Of a stretch of DNA of 64,000 bases, positions 1 to 10,796 are shown in pieces; within the stretch, counting starts at the first letter, position 1; every line of letters starts with the position of its first letter. Where the stretch lies: the NCBI GenBank assembly GCA_963829355.1, contig CAWHHZ010000006.1:124001-188000 (forward strand). The letters are read 5' to 3'. The notes beneath the pieces were generated by a model, which ran no database searches, was not told the origin of the DNA, and saw only the letters and a program-made list of their open reading frames with translations. This DNA is from CAWHHZ01 sp963829355 (GTDB lineage Bacteria > Acidobacteriota > Thermoanaerobaculia > Gp7-AA8 > JAHWKK01). Made by a program: the position numbers and the translations under genes.

Positions 1-27
1 TACCACGCAATCAGAAATTTGCTCTTC

Positions 28-48
28 ATATTCAGTTGTCAATGAACC
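28..48 (-). promoter_or_regulatory. pre-23S boxA-like antitermination element
   Basis: On the minus strand this reads GGTTCATTGACAACTGAAT, a form typical of the boxA region found in the 16S-23S spacer just before 23S rRNA. A matching element (GTTCTTTGAAAACTGAAT) lies in the operon leader at 2346-2364. Such elements are known to load the Nus antitermination complex. It implies that 23S starts just beyond the left edge. Confidence 0.5.
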
Positions 49-204
49 ACGATCGCGAAGATCTGCGCTCGACAAACTCCGTAGATTTTGTCGATCACAC
101 GTCCTCGCGTCCGCGAGTACAGCGGCGAATGACTCCCAACCCGAGGGGGTTGAAAAACATTCCAGGGAAGTGACCTCCGACCCGACATCCTCAGCCCGAA
201 AAGA

Positions 205-280
205 TGGTGGAGCTGATCGGGATCGAACCGACGACCTCCTGAATGCAAATCAGGCGCTCTCCCAATTGAGCTACAGCCCC
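205..280 (-). tRNA. tRNA-Ala (anticodon TGC)
   Basis: The minus strand gives a full cloverleaf starting GGGGCTGTAGCTCAATTGGG and ending in an encoded CCA. The anticodon is TGC. The acceptor stem has the G3:U70 wobble pair that identifies alanine tRNAs. It sits in the 16S-23S spacer 3' of tRNA-Ile, the usual bacterial order. Confidence 0.97.
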
Positions 281-393
281 ATCGTGGATGCTGAATCCGT
301 CGGCGTTTTGAAGAGGTTGAATGGTGACTGCCAAGCGCTGAAGCCGACCGAAGCCGCTTCAGCAATCAGCATTCCGCATTCAACGTTCGCGAA

Positions 394-470
<77 letters not shown>

Positions 471-631
471 ATAAACGTGATCGCGCCACCAAACCACTTG
501 CCGCTGTATCGATTTTCACAGAACAGGTGCCGGTTCTCCGGAAACTGAACAGGAAGAGGAAAGGTCAACTTGTTGTGATCCCTATCGACCTAGGTTGTTC
601 TCGCAACCCCGTTTTGATCCGGGGCGGAAAA

Positions 632-2186
<1,555 letters not shown>

Positions 2187-2345
2187 TACTGTAGCTCTCC
2201 GAAGAGAGCAATTCGAGTTCGATTCTGTAACATCAGTCAAAACGACTGCTGCTATATTCGGAAGTTACTTTGTAATTCCAGACCATCCGTTGCCGGACAG
2301 CCTTACTTCATCAAAGGAATCACGTTGACTTTTTCCTTACTTCCT

Positions 2346-2364
2346 ATTCAGTTTTCAAAGAACC
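2346..2364 (-). promoter_or_regulatory. rRNA leader boxA-like element
   Basis: On the minus strand the leader reads GGTTCTTTGAAAACTGAAT, the counterpart of the pre-23S element at 28-48. It lies about 15-30 nt after the predicted transcription start and about 160 nt before 16S. A small hairpin (CCTCG-tga-CGAGG, 2367-2379) sits just upstream of it. Role in antitermination is inferred from family knowledge. Confidence 0.5.
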
Positions 2365-2386
2365 GACCTCGTCACGAGGGCCCACC

Positions 2387-2415
2387 ATTCTGACGGAACC
2401 GCGTACCGATGTCAA
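2387..2415 (-). promoter_or_regulatory. rRNA operon promoter (sigma-70 type)
   Basis: On the minus strand a perfect -35 box TTGACA (2410-2415) is followed by a 17-nt spacer and CAGAAT as -10 (2387-2392). Transcription would start near 2380 and run through the leader into 16S. The position, about 200 nt upstream of 16S, suits an rrn promoter. Confidence 0.75.
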
Positions 2416-2615
2416 CCCAAATCTTCCCAGTATCTGCTGACTGCTCGGAAGGTTTCGACCGACATCTGGTCGTCGTGAGGCGAACACCAAAAACGGCGCG
2501 TTGCCCGACGTTTATTCCCGACCCTCTGTTCTTTTTTCCGGCCCTGCTTCATCAGCCGGAAGGCCCGCTGCGCCCAGCTTCGAGCACACGCACACCGAGA
2601 GAATCGAGCGATTTT

Positions 2616-5054
2616 TCAAGGAACAGGACTGCGCCGAGACGCAAAGAAAGATAACGGGTTACCGGTGCTGCTTATTTCAAGCGATTGCCGCTTTTCCGGC
2701 GCTCCGCAGCTGCTGTTGTTTCGTGCAGCGAACCCATCTAACCCTGACCCATGGGGGTGTATTCCAGAAGGGGAGTATTTTCTCGGATTCTCCACGAAGA
2801 AAAGCGCATTCCACCGCCACCACACGACCATCAGAAAGAAAGCTCCGCAGGCGAACAGACCGAGCGACCACAACCAGATGTCGGGACGATATCGGATGCG
2901 TACGACCTCCGCACCCGCGGGCAGTCGAAATCCGATGAAGGCACCGTTCACAAGCTCGACGGGAAGATTCCGGCCTCCCGAGCTCACTTTCCAGCCCCTC
3001 ACCGCCGTGAGACTCGTCGCGATGAATCGCCCGGATTCCGACGGCGGGATTCTCAACCGGTAGCTCGTCGGGCTCATGCGACCGATCCAGAACGAATCGA
3101 CGACGTCATTCGTAACGATCCGTCGCGTCTCCCCTGTCACCACGATTCGCTTACGGAAGCTCTCCACAGCTTCGAGCGCGAGCCACACCTCTGATTCCCG
3201 CACGTACTCCACACGCTCCGGGGTGTAGGCCCGGGGCAACGCTTCCTCATTCCTCCACAACGATCCGTCGTGGCCATCATAAATCCGGCTCCAACCTGAC
3301 GATGCCCCGTCCCATCCGGGCTCCGCCAATGCGAACTCCACGTTGAGAAAGTCGAGTTGCGGAGCACGTAGATCGGAGATCCTCTGGATGTCAGTGGCTT
3401 CGTCGTCGACGTCGAAAGTCTCGAGAAACTTCGTGTAAGGTCCCCACGCCATCGGATCACTTCCACGAACATCTTCCAGCCCGTACTGCGCCGCGCTGTT
3501 GGGGAGAAACATCCAGTCTCTCCCGACGATCCGGAACGGCTCGTCCGGCGCGGCATCCTCGAGCGCCTTCACAATGGGGAGCTCGGGCCTGTACAGCGTC
3601 TCCGGGACCGGAGGGTTGTACTCGGTTCCGAAGACGGTCAGCTCTACTACCATCACGACGAAAGCCGCCCAGCCGATCAGACTCCTCCTCTCCGCCGAGA
3701 ATCGACTTCGGACCGCGATGACAGCGATCCAGAAGCCGACCAATGCGATCACACCGACCGTATCCCTGGGCTCGATGGTGACACCCCACTGGTGGACCAT
3801 CACATACAGCGCACCACTCAGTGCAAGCACGCCCCCGGCGGCTGGCAGGATCCACTCCTCCTCCGAGGCCATCCGTCCTGCGACTCGCGCGGCGACGATG
3901 CCAAACAGTAGCGTCGCGCCGAAGCGCAGTCGGTCGTGAGCGATCCATGGAAAGAGCTCCACGAAGAGATGTCCTACCATCGTCCAGTTGATGGCGATGA
4001 TCGTGAGCATCACACCGGCCGTCACGAACAGACGATCCCGCCATGTCGAATGCTTTGAGAAGAGTCCGGCAGGAAGAAGAGAGAGCGTGAGCAACCCGAG
4101 ATAAGAAGAAGCCACCATCGGGTAGATTCCTATCCAGCTCCACGTGTCTCGGACGGGATGCCCGTATCCAGTCGGATTGAAGAAGATCCACAGCAGATTA
4201 CGTGGGTAGACACCGCCGCCGAATCCTCCCGCACCGATCTCGTGAACACGCTGACTCTCGAGAACCTGCTCCAGCACAGGCAACCATGCCGGCGCGCTCA
4301 CCAGCATCCCCGCGGTGACACCGGCCAATGCCACACCCAGCCCCCTGAGCGTCGCCGCACGCCCCGGCCGTGCTCCGGCGGGGGCGATGAGCTCGATGAG
4401 CAGCAGAAACGCCACCACGACGGCCGCGTGAAACACGGTCTCGGGATGGCCGGCGGACTGCAGGCCGCCAATCACCAGAGCAACAGCGACGAGCGAACCA
4501 AACCGAGGCCTGTCAATGCAGTGCAGGACAGCCCAGGCCGCCGCCGGTACGAGTACGGCCGTGGATGCAAGTGGGTAATAGAGGTAGACGGAAATGAAGA
4601 TCGAAAGCGCAAAGACCGCGCTCCCGAACAGCGCTGCACCCTCGCCCACTCCTTCCCTCCGTATCAGCAGAAAGCCGAACAGGAGCGCCACGAATATCTT
4701 CAGCCCTCCCATCGCGATGATCTGATGCGGGAGCGGTACCCACATAGTTCCTATAAATAGAGGATAGAAAGGTGCCGATTGAGCATTTCCGAGGAGCGGG
4801 TATCCTGAAAAGGCCCACTGGTTCCAGAGCGGAGCTCTTCCCGCGATGATCTCCTCCCGAGCGGTCTGCATCCACGGGAGCATCTGCTTCGCCGTATCGT
4901 TCGCGTCCGGATTGAGGCTGTCGCTGACACCAGTCACTGCTCGATATGGATAGCCCCGCGCGACTTCATCGAGCGGAACAGGAATCCCTCCGAAGAATAA
5001 TGGCTCGATCAGAAAAATCAGCGTCGCTCCGATCGTGATCGCGACGACCTCCAG
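2616..5054 (-). CDS. YfhO-like polytopic membrane protein (possible GT-C glycosyltransferase)
   Basis: A long membrane protein with about a dozen hydrophobic segments, a soluble C-terminal portion and a last membrane helix. The N-terminal region resembles the YfhO family, which is linked to glycosylation of envelope polymers using lipid-linked sugars; the substrate here is unknown. The first ordinary start is GTG at 4937 (773 residues), but that start would cut off a conserved-looking helix and the LFFGGIPVPLDE loop. The frame stays open upstream without ATG, GTG or TTG. CTG at 5052-5054, preceded by GAGGA seven bases upstream, gives 812 residues and restores the helix, so I chose it. A frameshift from the 5018-5143 frame is the alternative. 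The 3' end runs close to the rRNA promoter, with a low-complexity tail after the last helix. The gene is divergent from ispG. Confidence 0.7.
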   Translation of the reverse strand: MEVVAITIGATLIFLIEPLFFGGIPVPLDEVARGYPYRAVTGVSDSLNPDANDTAKQMLPWMQTAREEIIAGRAPLWNQWAFSGYPLLGNAQSAPFYPLFIGTMWVPLPHQIIAMGGLKIFVALLFGFLLIRREGVGEGAALFGSAVFALSIFISVYLYYPLASTAVLVPAAAWAVLHCIDRPRFGSLVAVALVIGGLQSAGHPETVFHAAVVVAFLLLIELIAPAGARPGRAATLRGLGVALAGVTAGMLVSAPAWLPVLEQVLESQRVHEIGAGGFGGGVYPRNLLWIFFNPTGYGHPVRDTWSWIGIYPMVASSYLGLLTLSLLPAGLFSKHSTWRDRLFVTAGVMLTIIAINWTMVGHLFVELFPWIAHDRLRFGATLLFGIVAARVAGRMASEEEWILPAAGGVLALSGALYVMVHQWGVTIEPRDTVGVIALVGFWIAVIAVRSRFSAERRSLIGWAAFVVMVVELTVFGTEYNPPVPETLYRPELPIVKALEDAAPDEPFRIVGRDWMFLPNSAAQYGLEDVRGSDPMAWGPYTKFLETFDVDDEATDIQRISDLRAPQLDFLNVEFALAEPGWDGASSGWSRIYDGHDGSLWRNEEALPRAYTPERVEYVRESEVWLALEAVESFRKRIVVTGETRRIVTNDVVDSFWIGRMSPTSYRLRIPPSESGRFIATSLTAVRGWKVSSGGRNLPVELVNGAFIGFRLPAGAEVVRIRYRPDIWLWSLGLFACGAFFLMVVWWRWNALFFVENPRKYSPSGIHPHGSGLDGFAARNNSSCGAPEKRQSLEISSTGNPLSFFASRRSPVP

Positions 5055-5143
5055 GAGATGTCCTCGATCAGACGGACAAGGGCCGCGATCGCCAGCGAGC
5101 CCAGGATGATCGCGATCACAGAGAGGAAGGTACCGAGGGACAT
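5018..5143 (-). CDS. possible 41-residue membrane peptide or displaced N-terminus of the YfhO-like gene
   Basis: An ATG-started frame encodes one strong hydrophobic helix (FLSVIAIILGSLAIAALV) followed by a charged tail. It overlaps the 5' end of the YfhO-like gene in another frame and has no good ribosome site. It could be a leader peptide, or the true N-terminus separated by a single-base error like those found elsewhere in the window. Chance is also possible. Confidence 0.25.
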   Translation of the reverse strand: MSLGTFLSVIAIILGSLAIAALVRLIEDISWRSSRSRSERR

Positions 5144-5291
5144 CGGATGATTATCCCCGATTCGCGTCATGAGCGATCCGGCCAGTGCCCGGAACACCAC
5201 CACGCGATCCGCGACAGGAAGGCGCAGCGAGTTCAGGACCGCCTGCCGGGCGGGAAATCTTTCGCGGAAACTCTCGTTAACTCCACCAACT

Positions 5292-6431
5292 ATGAATCGA
5301 CCCACGCGCAAAATCACGGTAGGAAGCATCACGATCGGCGGAGACAGCCCGATTGCCGTTCAGTCGATGGCGGCGACAAAGACGAGAAACATCGAGGCGA
5401 CCGCGCGCCAGGTGGAGCTGATCTCCGCGGCTGGAGCCGATGTCATCAGGATCGCCGTCGACACGGCAGGAGACGTCGAAGCGCTCGCCGAGATCCGCAA
5501 GGGCACGAACGCGAACCTTTCGGTCGATCTCCAGGAGAATTACAAGCTGGCGGAAAAAGTCGCGCCGTTCGTCCAGAAGATCCGCTACAACCCGGGACAC
5601 CTCTACCATCTCGATCGCGACGTACCGGTCGAGAAGAAGGTTCGGTATCTCGCGGACGTAGCGCGCGACCATGGACTGGCGATCCGCGTCGGGGTCAATT
5701 GCGGATCGGTCGATCCTGCCAAGAAAGATCTCTATCCGGCAGACGACTCGATCAGCCCGATGATCGAGTCTGCCATCGAGCACTGCAACATGCTCGACGA
5801 CCTCGGCTTCTACAACTACTGTGTCTCGCTCAAGGATAGCGATCCGAACAAGGTGATCGAGGCGAACCGGCGCTTCGCCGCAGAACGCCCCGAGGTCCCG
5901 CTTCACCTGGGAGTCACGGAGGCGGGGATGCCTCCCGACGGGATCATCAAAACCCGAGTCGCGTTCGAGCAACTGATCTCGCAGGGTATCGGCGACACCA
6001 TTCGCGTCTCCCTCACCCTCCCCTTCGAACGGAAAGGTGAAGAGATCACGGTCGGGAGAAAGATCCTCGACGACATCGCCAATGGACGATTCCGTTCAGT
6101 ACCGCGATTCGAGCAGCACGGTCTGAACATCGTCAGTTGCCCGTCGTGCTCTCGCGTCGAGAACGAAGCCTTCATCGAGCTGGCCGAGCGGGTCCGCGAC
6201 GTCACGGCCTACGCAAAGGAACATGACATCACGATCGCCGTCATGGGTTGCCGCGTCAACGGCCCCGGGGAGACGGACGATGCCGATCTCGGGATGTGGT
6301 GCGCGCCGAGCTTCGTCAATCTGAAGCGCGGCACGACCGAGCTCGGCAAGTTTGGCTACGACGAAATCCTGGATCGGCTCCGGGTCGAGCTCGATACTCT
6401 GATCGCAAACAAGGCGGCCCTTCCCTCATGA
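5292..6431 (+). CDS. ispG: 4-hydroxy-3-methylbut-2-en-1-yl diphosphate synthase (IspG/GcpE)
   Basis: Cytosolic iron-sulfur enzyme of the MEP isoprenoid pathway; it converts the cyclic diphosphate MEcPP to HMBPP. At 379 residues it matches the short bacterial form. The N-terminal TIM barrel starts KITVGSITIGG and contains the PIAVQSM motif. The C-terminal part has the cluster ligands in SCPSCSR and MGCRVNGPGE. I chose the ATG at 5292 because homologues begin with a few residues before KITVG; the frame is open upstream but that part is not protein-like. The stop overlaps the lspA start (ATGA), so the two are probably translationally coupled. Confidence 0.95.
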   Translation: MNRPTRKITVGSITIGGDSPIAVQSMAATKTRNIEATARQVELISAAGADVIRIAVDTAGDVEALAEIRKGTNANLSVDLQENYKLAEKVAPFVQKIRYNPGHLYHLDRDVPVEKKVRYLADVARDHGLAIRVGVNCGSVDPAKKDLYPADDSISPMIESAIEHCNMLDDLGFYNYCVSLKDSDPNKVIEANRRFAAERPEVPLHLGVTEAGMPPDGIIKTRVAFEQLISQGIGDTIRVSLTLPFERKGEEITVGRKILDDIANGRFRSVPRFEQHGLNIVSCPSCSRVENEAFIELAERVRDVTAYAKEHDITIAVMGCRVNGPGETDDADLGMWCAPSFVNLKRGTTELGKFGYDEILDRLRVELDTLIANKAALPS

Positions 6432-6958
6432 GCCCTTCGACTCGTCACCGTCTCCTTTATGGCCTGATTCCGCTGATCGTCATCGCCCTCGATCAGTGGA
6501 GCAAGTGGCTGATCCGTACGAACTTCAGGATTCACTGGGATACGCTGACCATCATTCCGGGCTTCTTCGACATCGTGCACGTTCGCAACAAAGGAGCGGC
6601 CTTCGGGCTCGGAAACAGCGCCGGCCCTTCCGTCGTGCCCACTCTCCTGAACATTCTGGCGGTAGCCGTTTTCATCTTCGTCCTTGTCCTCGCGATGAAG
6701 TCACAGACGACAGATCGAATCCTGCAGGTGGGACTTCACCTCATCCTGGGGGGCGCGGTGGGAAATCTCATCGACCGGTTCACTCTCGGATCCGTCGTCG
6801 ATTTTCTCGATGTCTACATCACCATCGGAGGGGTCGAGCGGCACTGGCCAGCTTTCAACATCGCCGACTCTGCCATATGTGTGGGGATCGGCCTGCTTCT
6901 GCTCGACATGTGGAAGAAACCGGCCGAATCCGGAGAGCGCACGAAAGCTGCTGCCTGA
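6428..6958 (+). CDS. lspA: lipoprotein signal peptidase (signal peptidase II)
   Basis: An inner-membrane aspartic protease that cuts prolipoprotein signal peptides after lipidation. The protein has 176 residues and four membrane helices. Conserved blocks are DQWSKW near residue 22, GNLIDR near 112-117, VVDF near 123-126 and FNIADSA near 143-149; the catalytic aspartates lie in these blocks. The start overlaps the ispG stop. A client lipoprotein with a clear lipobox is encoded at 32677-33372. Confidence 0.95.
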   Translation: MSPSTRHRLLYGLIPLIVIALDQWSKWLIRTNFRIHWDTLTIIPGFFDIVHVRNKGAAFGLGNSAGPSVVPTLLNILAVAVFIFVLVLAMKSQTTDRILQVGLHLILGGAVGNLIDRFTLGSVVDFLDVYITIGGVERHWPAFNIADSAICVGIGLLLLDMWKKPAESGERTKAAA

Positions 6959-7085
6959 AGCACGCGTCGCTCGGGTCGCTTTGACGAACGCCTACCACCC
7001 CTGTTCTTCTGGGCGGAGGACTCCGATCGGTTCCCTCGTTCGGCCCGTCGGGCCATCCGGTTCGATCAGTATGGATCTGACTGCT

Positions 7086-8444
7086 TCATTCAGCTGGTTT
7101 AGCGGGAGCTTCCGCTAAGCCTCTCCAGAATCGTACGAGATGAATCGAGATCAAGAACACCACCAACGGCGTGAGGTGGCTCACGAGTCTTTCCCACGAC
7201 CATGTCACGTGCCACACGAGATCGTATGGGCTGGTCGTGTACGCCATCATGTATGCGGCGAGCTGCGCCAGGATCACAGTCAGTGGGAACAGTTCCTCTC
7301 TAAGCATACGTCTGCCTGTCACGAGAACCGCGAGTAAGAGTCCTGTCCACATCAACCCTCGTCCTACGGAAGTCGCGGCGATGGCACCGAGCAGCTGGAA
7401 TGGATCCGCGAGGCGGCTCACGACTCTCGACACAACGCCCTCTGATCCGAGATCAGACCCGAGGCCATAAACTGTCTTTGGTATCAGCCAGATCCACGGA
7501 ATCGCGAACGCAGGCCACAGCGACAAGGCCGGGCGGAAACTCCGCTCGGAGAGCAGCACTCCGACTCCCACCGCGATGACCAGCGCGAGACCTTCGTTCT
7601 TTACGAGCGCCCCACATCCGATTATCAGTGCTCCGAGGTGCAAAGCGTGCGGCGCACGAGACTTCAGACCGCGGCGGATCAACAGCACCCCGGCAGTTGC
7701 GTACGCGGCAAACGGCCCCTCCGCGAGCCCGATCCAGGGAGAGAGAACAAGGCCCGAGACACCCAGCGTGCCCAGCGCCGAAAAGACATTGGAACCGGTC
7801 GCCGTTTTAAACTCACCCCTGAAAACGAGCAAGGCTGCCGCTCCGAACAACGTAGTTACCGCACCGAGGACGCTGTCGTCCCAAGATCCACCAAAGATTG
7901 CCACAACGTCATAGACGAGAGGGAGGAGTATCGGATAATCAACGTGAAACGCGGCACTCCAGGGGCTGGTGAGAAAGGAGAAGTCGATACCTCCGGCGAT
8001 CCAGAAGGTCCGGGCTTTCAAGCCCCAAACGTTCATGAAGTCGCTCTCGGCAATCGGTGCGATCGTCGCGAAGAGAAAATGGCCGCCAATTACGGCGACG
8101 GTAAGAGAATCGAGAAGCAGCGAGTAGAGGCGCGGTGATACCCGTATCGACCGCGATTGTGAAGTGGAGTCCTCATCTCCTTCTCCACGAGGGCCGATTC
8201 GTTCCAGTCTCCACGCTGCCGCCCAGAACATCGCGGCCGCCAACATCGTGAACGGTACGAAAGTAGAGGGTTCCCATCCGGCACCCATCATCGAGAGAAT
8301 CGCGAGCTCGAAGGCTAGCAATCCACTCCCGATGAGAAACGAACCACCCAACCATGAGGCCCCCTTTATGGCTGGATCTACGATCCTCACCACGGGAAGC
8401 CCCTGCAGGAGGGCGAAAACAACCAGCAGCAGCACCGCCGTCAT
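7086..8444 (-). CDS. polytopic membrane protein, possibly a glycosyltransferase of the GT-C/PMT type
   Basis: About 450 residues with roughly ten hydrophobic helices. After the second or third helix there is a loop with ESDFMNVWGLKA, an acidic periplasmic loop of the kind found in GT-C enzymes, followed by FHVDYPILLPLVYD. This supports a transferase using a polyprenyl-linked sugar, but no motif proves it. I prefer the ATG at 8444 over GTG at 8450 because GGCGAGG lies five bases upstream of it and because it overlaps (ATGA) the stop of the broken frame just upstream, which suggests an operon. It converges on lspA; the 127-bp gap between them holds only a short GGCCC-GTC-GGGCC hairpin. Confidence 0.65.
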   Translation of the reverse strand: MTAVLLLVVFALLQGLPVVRIVDPAIKGASWLGGSFLIGSGLLAFELAILSMMGAGWEPSTFVPFTMLAAAMFWAAAWRLERIGPRGEGDEDSTSQSRSIRVSPRLYSLLLDSLTVAVIGGHFLFATIAPIAESDFMNVWGLKARTFWIAGGIDFSFLTSPWSAAFHVDYPILLPLVYDVVAIFGGSWDDSVLGAVTTLFGAAALLVFRGEFKTATGSNVFSALGTLGVSGLVLSPWIGLAEGPFAAYATAGVLLIRRGLKSRAPHALHLGALIIGCGALVKNEGLALVIAVGVGVLLSERSFRPALSLWPAFAIPWIWLIPKTVYGLGSDLGSEGVVSRVVSRLADPFQLLGAIAATSVGRGLMWTGLLLAVLVTGRRMLREELFPLTVILAQLAAYMMAYTTSPYDLVWHVTWSWERLVSHLTPLVVFLISIHLVRFWRGLAEAPAKPAE

Positions 8445-8894
8445 CGACACCTCGCCAAAGTTCCGCCATGCCCCTGCCAGAGGCCCACGTAGCGAGCGGG
8501 ATCGAGATCGACGTTCCAGGCTGCTACAAAGTCACCCGAGCACAAATTAGCGTCGAGCGACTCTCCCGCAGGATTCATCGTAGGAAGGATTCTCCGTCCG
8601 GCAGCAACGTAGGAGGCGCGGTAGAAAGCATATTCATAGCCCCGGTTCCAGTCGGGAGCAGGGATGACCAGAGCGACTGACGAGCCTTGGCGGCGTTCGC
8701 CGCGCCACCTCCTCGAGAAACGAGCCGGATCTCGGGCATCTTTCCGAATCGAAGCCGATCAATGTGTGCCGACGAGCGCGGCGCGATCCGATGAGAAGAA
8801 GACGAATATAATCCGGCTGAAAGGCGCCAGCCAGAATCATGATGCAGCGCAATCCCGGACACAAGCCAGACGCCATGACGAGGAGACGCTTCAT
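8441..8894 (-). pseudogene. disrupted small gene upstream of the membrane protein
   Basis: One minus-strand frame reads as a plausible conserved protein tail from about 8757 to the TGA at 8441-8443, including RFSRRWRGE, SVALVIPAPDWNRGYEYAF and WNVDLDPARY. It has no start codon and is preceded by TGA at about 8757-8759. A second frame, shifted by one base, starts with ATG at 8894 and stays open across the start of that region. One extra base between 8757 and 8700 would explain both frames and give about 150 residues. The stop overlaps the next start (ATGA), as expected in an operon. I do not recognise the family. Confidence 0.45.
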
Positions 8895-8913
8895 CAGAGG
8901 CTGAGCATGCCGC

Positions 8914-9574
8914 TCAGACGGGGATCTCTCGGATCTCCCCTTCGACGACGATCAACTCCGGCTCGGTGATCTTCCGAACCTCATCCACGGTCACTCCCGG
9001 CGCCAGCTCCCGCAGCTCGAATCCTCGATCGGTGACATCCAGAACACAATAGTCGGTGATGATGCGGTCGACGCACGCAACACCGGTCAGAGGCAGTCGC
9101 ACATTCTCGAGAATCTTCAGGTCGCCCTTTTTCGTCACGTGATCCATCGTGACGACCACGCGCCTGCGCCCCGGCGACCAGATCCATGGCGCCGCCCATT
9201 CCTTTAATCATCTTGCCCGGCACCATCCAGTTCGCGATGTCTCCGCGCCCCGAGACCTGCATCGCCCCGAGGATCGTCAGATCGATCTTCCCTCCGCGGA
9301 TCATGGCGAACGAATCAGCCGACGAAAAAAATACCGCTCCGGGAATCGCCGTGACTGTCTGCTTTCCGGCGTTGATCAGATCGGCATCGACCTGGTCATC
9401 GACCGGGAAGGGTCCGAGTCCGAGAAGGCCATTTTCCGATTGCAGAATCACGTCCATCCCCTCCGGGATGTAATTAGCGACCAGTGTCGGCATTCCGATG
9501 CCCAGGTTGACGTAGAACCCGTCTTCGAGCTCCTGCGCCGCACGTCTCACGATCTGATCTCGAGTCAATGGCAT
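8914..9574 (-). CDS. scoB: 3-oxoacid CoA-transferase subunit B, split by a frameshift
   Basis: Beta subunit of succinyl-CoA:3-ketoacid CoA-transferase, which activates acetoacetate with CoA from succinyl-CoA. The first part (9574 to about 9170) has NLGIGMPTLVANYI and the catalytic-glutamate motif SENGLLGLGPFP. The reading then moves by one base near 9165-9175, and the rest (VVTMDHVTKKGDLKILE to the end at 8914) continues in another frame. Total length minus one base gives 219 residues, the usual size. As written the first frame ends early in nonsense. One extra base around the GCGCAGGCGC stretch explains it; an assembly indel is likely, a real pseudogene possible. It is 13 nt downstream of the small membrane protein gene. 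Confidence 0.85.
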
Positions 9575-9587
9575 CTTTCGGTCCCTT

Positions 9588-9776
9588 CTACTGTGCGTTC
9601 GATCCGCCGAAAACTCTTCTTCCCGTCTCGACGAGGCCCAGGATCATCATCACTGCACCGAATCCGGCGCCGAATCCGATCAGGCTGTCCATCTCCGCAA
9701 ATCCGATCAGGGCAAGCAGCAGGCCCTCCGCGGCGACGAGAAGACCGAGCATGATGGTGCGATTCCTCTCAGACAC
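9588..9776 (-). CDS. small two-helix membrane protein between the CoA-transferase subunits
   Basis: A 62-residue protein starting at GTG 9776, inside the last codons of scoA, and ending 13 nt before scoB. It has two hydrophobic helices (TIMLGLLVAAEGLLLALIGF and a glycine-rich second one, FGAGFGAVMMILGLV) and short charged ends. The tight overlap with scoA makes it a genuine operon member. I do not recognise the family and see no catalytic motif. It might be a small membrane accessory of ketone-body use or simply co-transcribed. Confidence 0.6.
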   Translation of the reverse strand: MSERNRTIMLGLLVAAEGLLLALIGFAEMDSLIGFGAGFGAVMMILGLVETGRRVFGGSNAQ

Positions 9777-10473
9777 TGGCCGCTTCCCTCACAGTCCGCT
9801 GCTCGATTCTCTTCTCCCGCGGCGCGACGACGAGACGGTGAACATAAACCCCAGGGAGGTGAACATGATCTGGATCCAGGTCTCCTACCTCGACCAGCTC
9901 CTCAACCTCCGCCACGCAGATCCTCCCTGCCGTCGCAGCGATCGGGTTGAAATTCCGCGCCGTTTTGCGGAACACCAGGTTCCCCATCCGATCGGCCTTC
10001 CAGGCAGCGACCAGCGAGAAATCGCCAACGATTCCACGCTCGAGTACAAAATGATTCCCCTCGAACTCGCGAGTCTCTTTGCCCTCAGCCACCGAGGTGC
10101 CATACCCCGCCGGCGTGAAGAAAGCGGGAATCCCAGCTCCTCCGGCACGCATCCGCTCCGCAAGGGTTCCCTGCGGGACGAACTCAACCTCGAGCTCTCC
10201 CTCGAGATATTGCCGGGCGAACTCATCATTTTCTCCGACGTACGAAGAGACCATCTTCCGAATCTGCTTCGTCTGAAGAAGCAGACCTAATCCCCAGTCA
10301 TCGACCCCAGCGTTGTTCGAAACGCACGTGAGTCCTTTCGCACCGTTCGCGACCAGAGCGCTGATCAGGTTCTCGGGGATTCCGCAGAGACCGAATCCAC
10401 CGACGATAAGCGTCATGTTGTCTTTGATGTCTCTGACGGCTTCCTCAGCAGAAGATACGACTTTGTTGATCAT
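9769..10473 (-). CDS. scoA: 3-oxoacid CoA-transferase subunit A
   Basis: Alpha subunit of the acetoacetate:succinyl-CoA transferase. The protein has 234 residues and the family motifs VGGFGLCGIPENLI near the N-terminus, SNNAGVDDWGLG, and FFTPAGYGT. The ATG at 10473 is chosen because the family starts with a short MINKVVSSAEEA-like stretch and GGGAGTG lies upstream; the longer open frame before it is not protein-like. It leads the operon scoA, small membrane protein, scoB. Together with the thiolase at 14915-16093 it supports ketone-body or polyhydroxybutyrate turnover. Confidence 0.93.
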   Translation of the reverse strand: MINKVVSSAEEAVRDIKDNMTLIVGGFGLCGIPENLISALVANGAKGLTCVSNNAGVDDWGLGLLLQTKQIRKMVSSYVGENDEFARQYLEGELEVEFVPQGTLAERMRAGGAGIPAFFTPAGYGTSVAEGKETREFEGNHFVLERGIVGDFSLVAAWKADRMGNLVFRKTARNFNPIAATAGRICVAEVEELVEVGDLDPDHVHLPGVYVHRLVVAPREKRIEQRTVREAASV

Positions 10474-10796
10474 AGGAACGCACTCCCGGCCCCGGCTCGG
10501 GGCCCCAAGGAAGATATCAGATGGCAGCCGGAAACTGTAGATGACTACTCGGGCGGAGCTCCAGAGTCGAGGTGGCGAAAACGCAGGTTCGTTGGTCTGC
10601 TCGCGCCCGCCCGACATTGATTTCCTCTTTCCCCGATGGAGTGCCGGTGCAGCCCGACACGAGAATTGATGCGCAGACATTCTCGTGGAACGGAAGATGA
10701 ATGTCCTGAAGAAGGTGAACGAGCGATGATCATGATCCTGCTCGGTATTGATCTGCCGGGAGACGGCTCCGCGGCAGGACTTGACGAGGCGCGATC
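10474..10796. other. divergent intergenic region between scoA and the glycosyltransferase
   Basis: Contains a GC-rich palindrome (CCCGGCCCCGGCTCGGGGCC, 10489-10508) near the scoA side. On the plus strand a short frame (10726-10799, about 24 residues, MIMILLGIDLPGD at its start) ends on the ATGA of the glycosyltransferase start and might be a leader peptide or the end of a lost gene. I see no convincing promoter. Confidence 0.35.
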
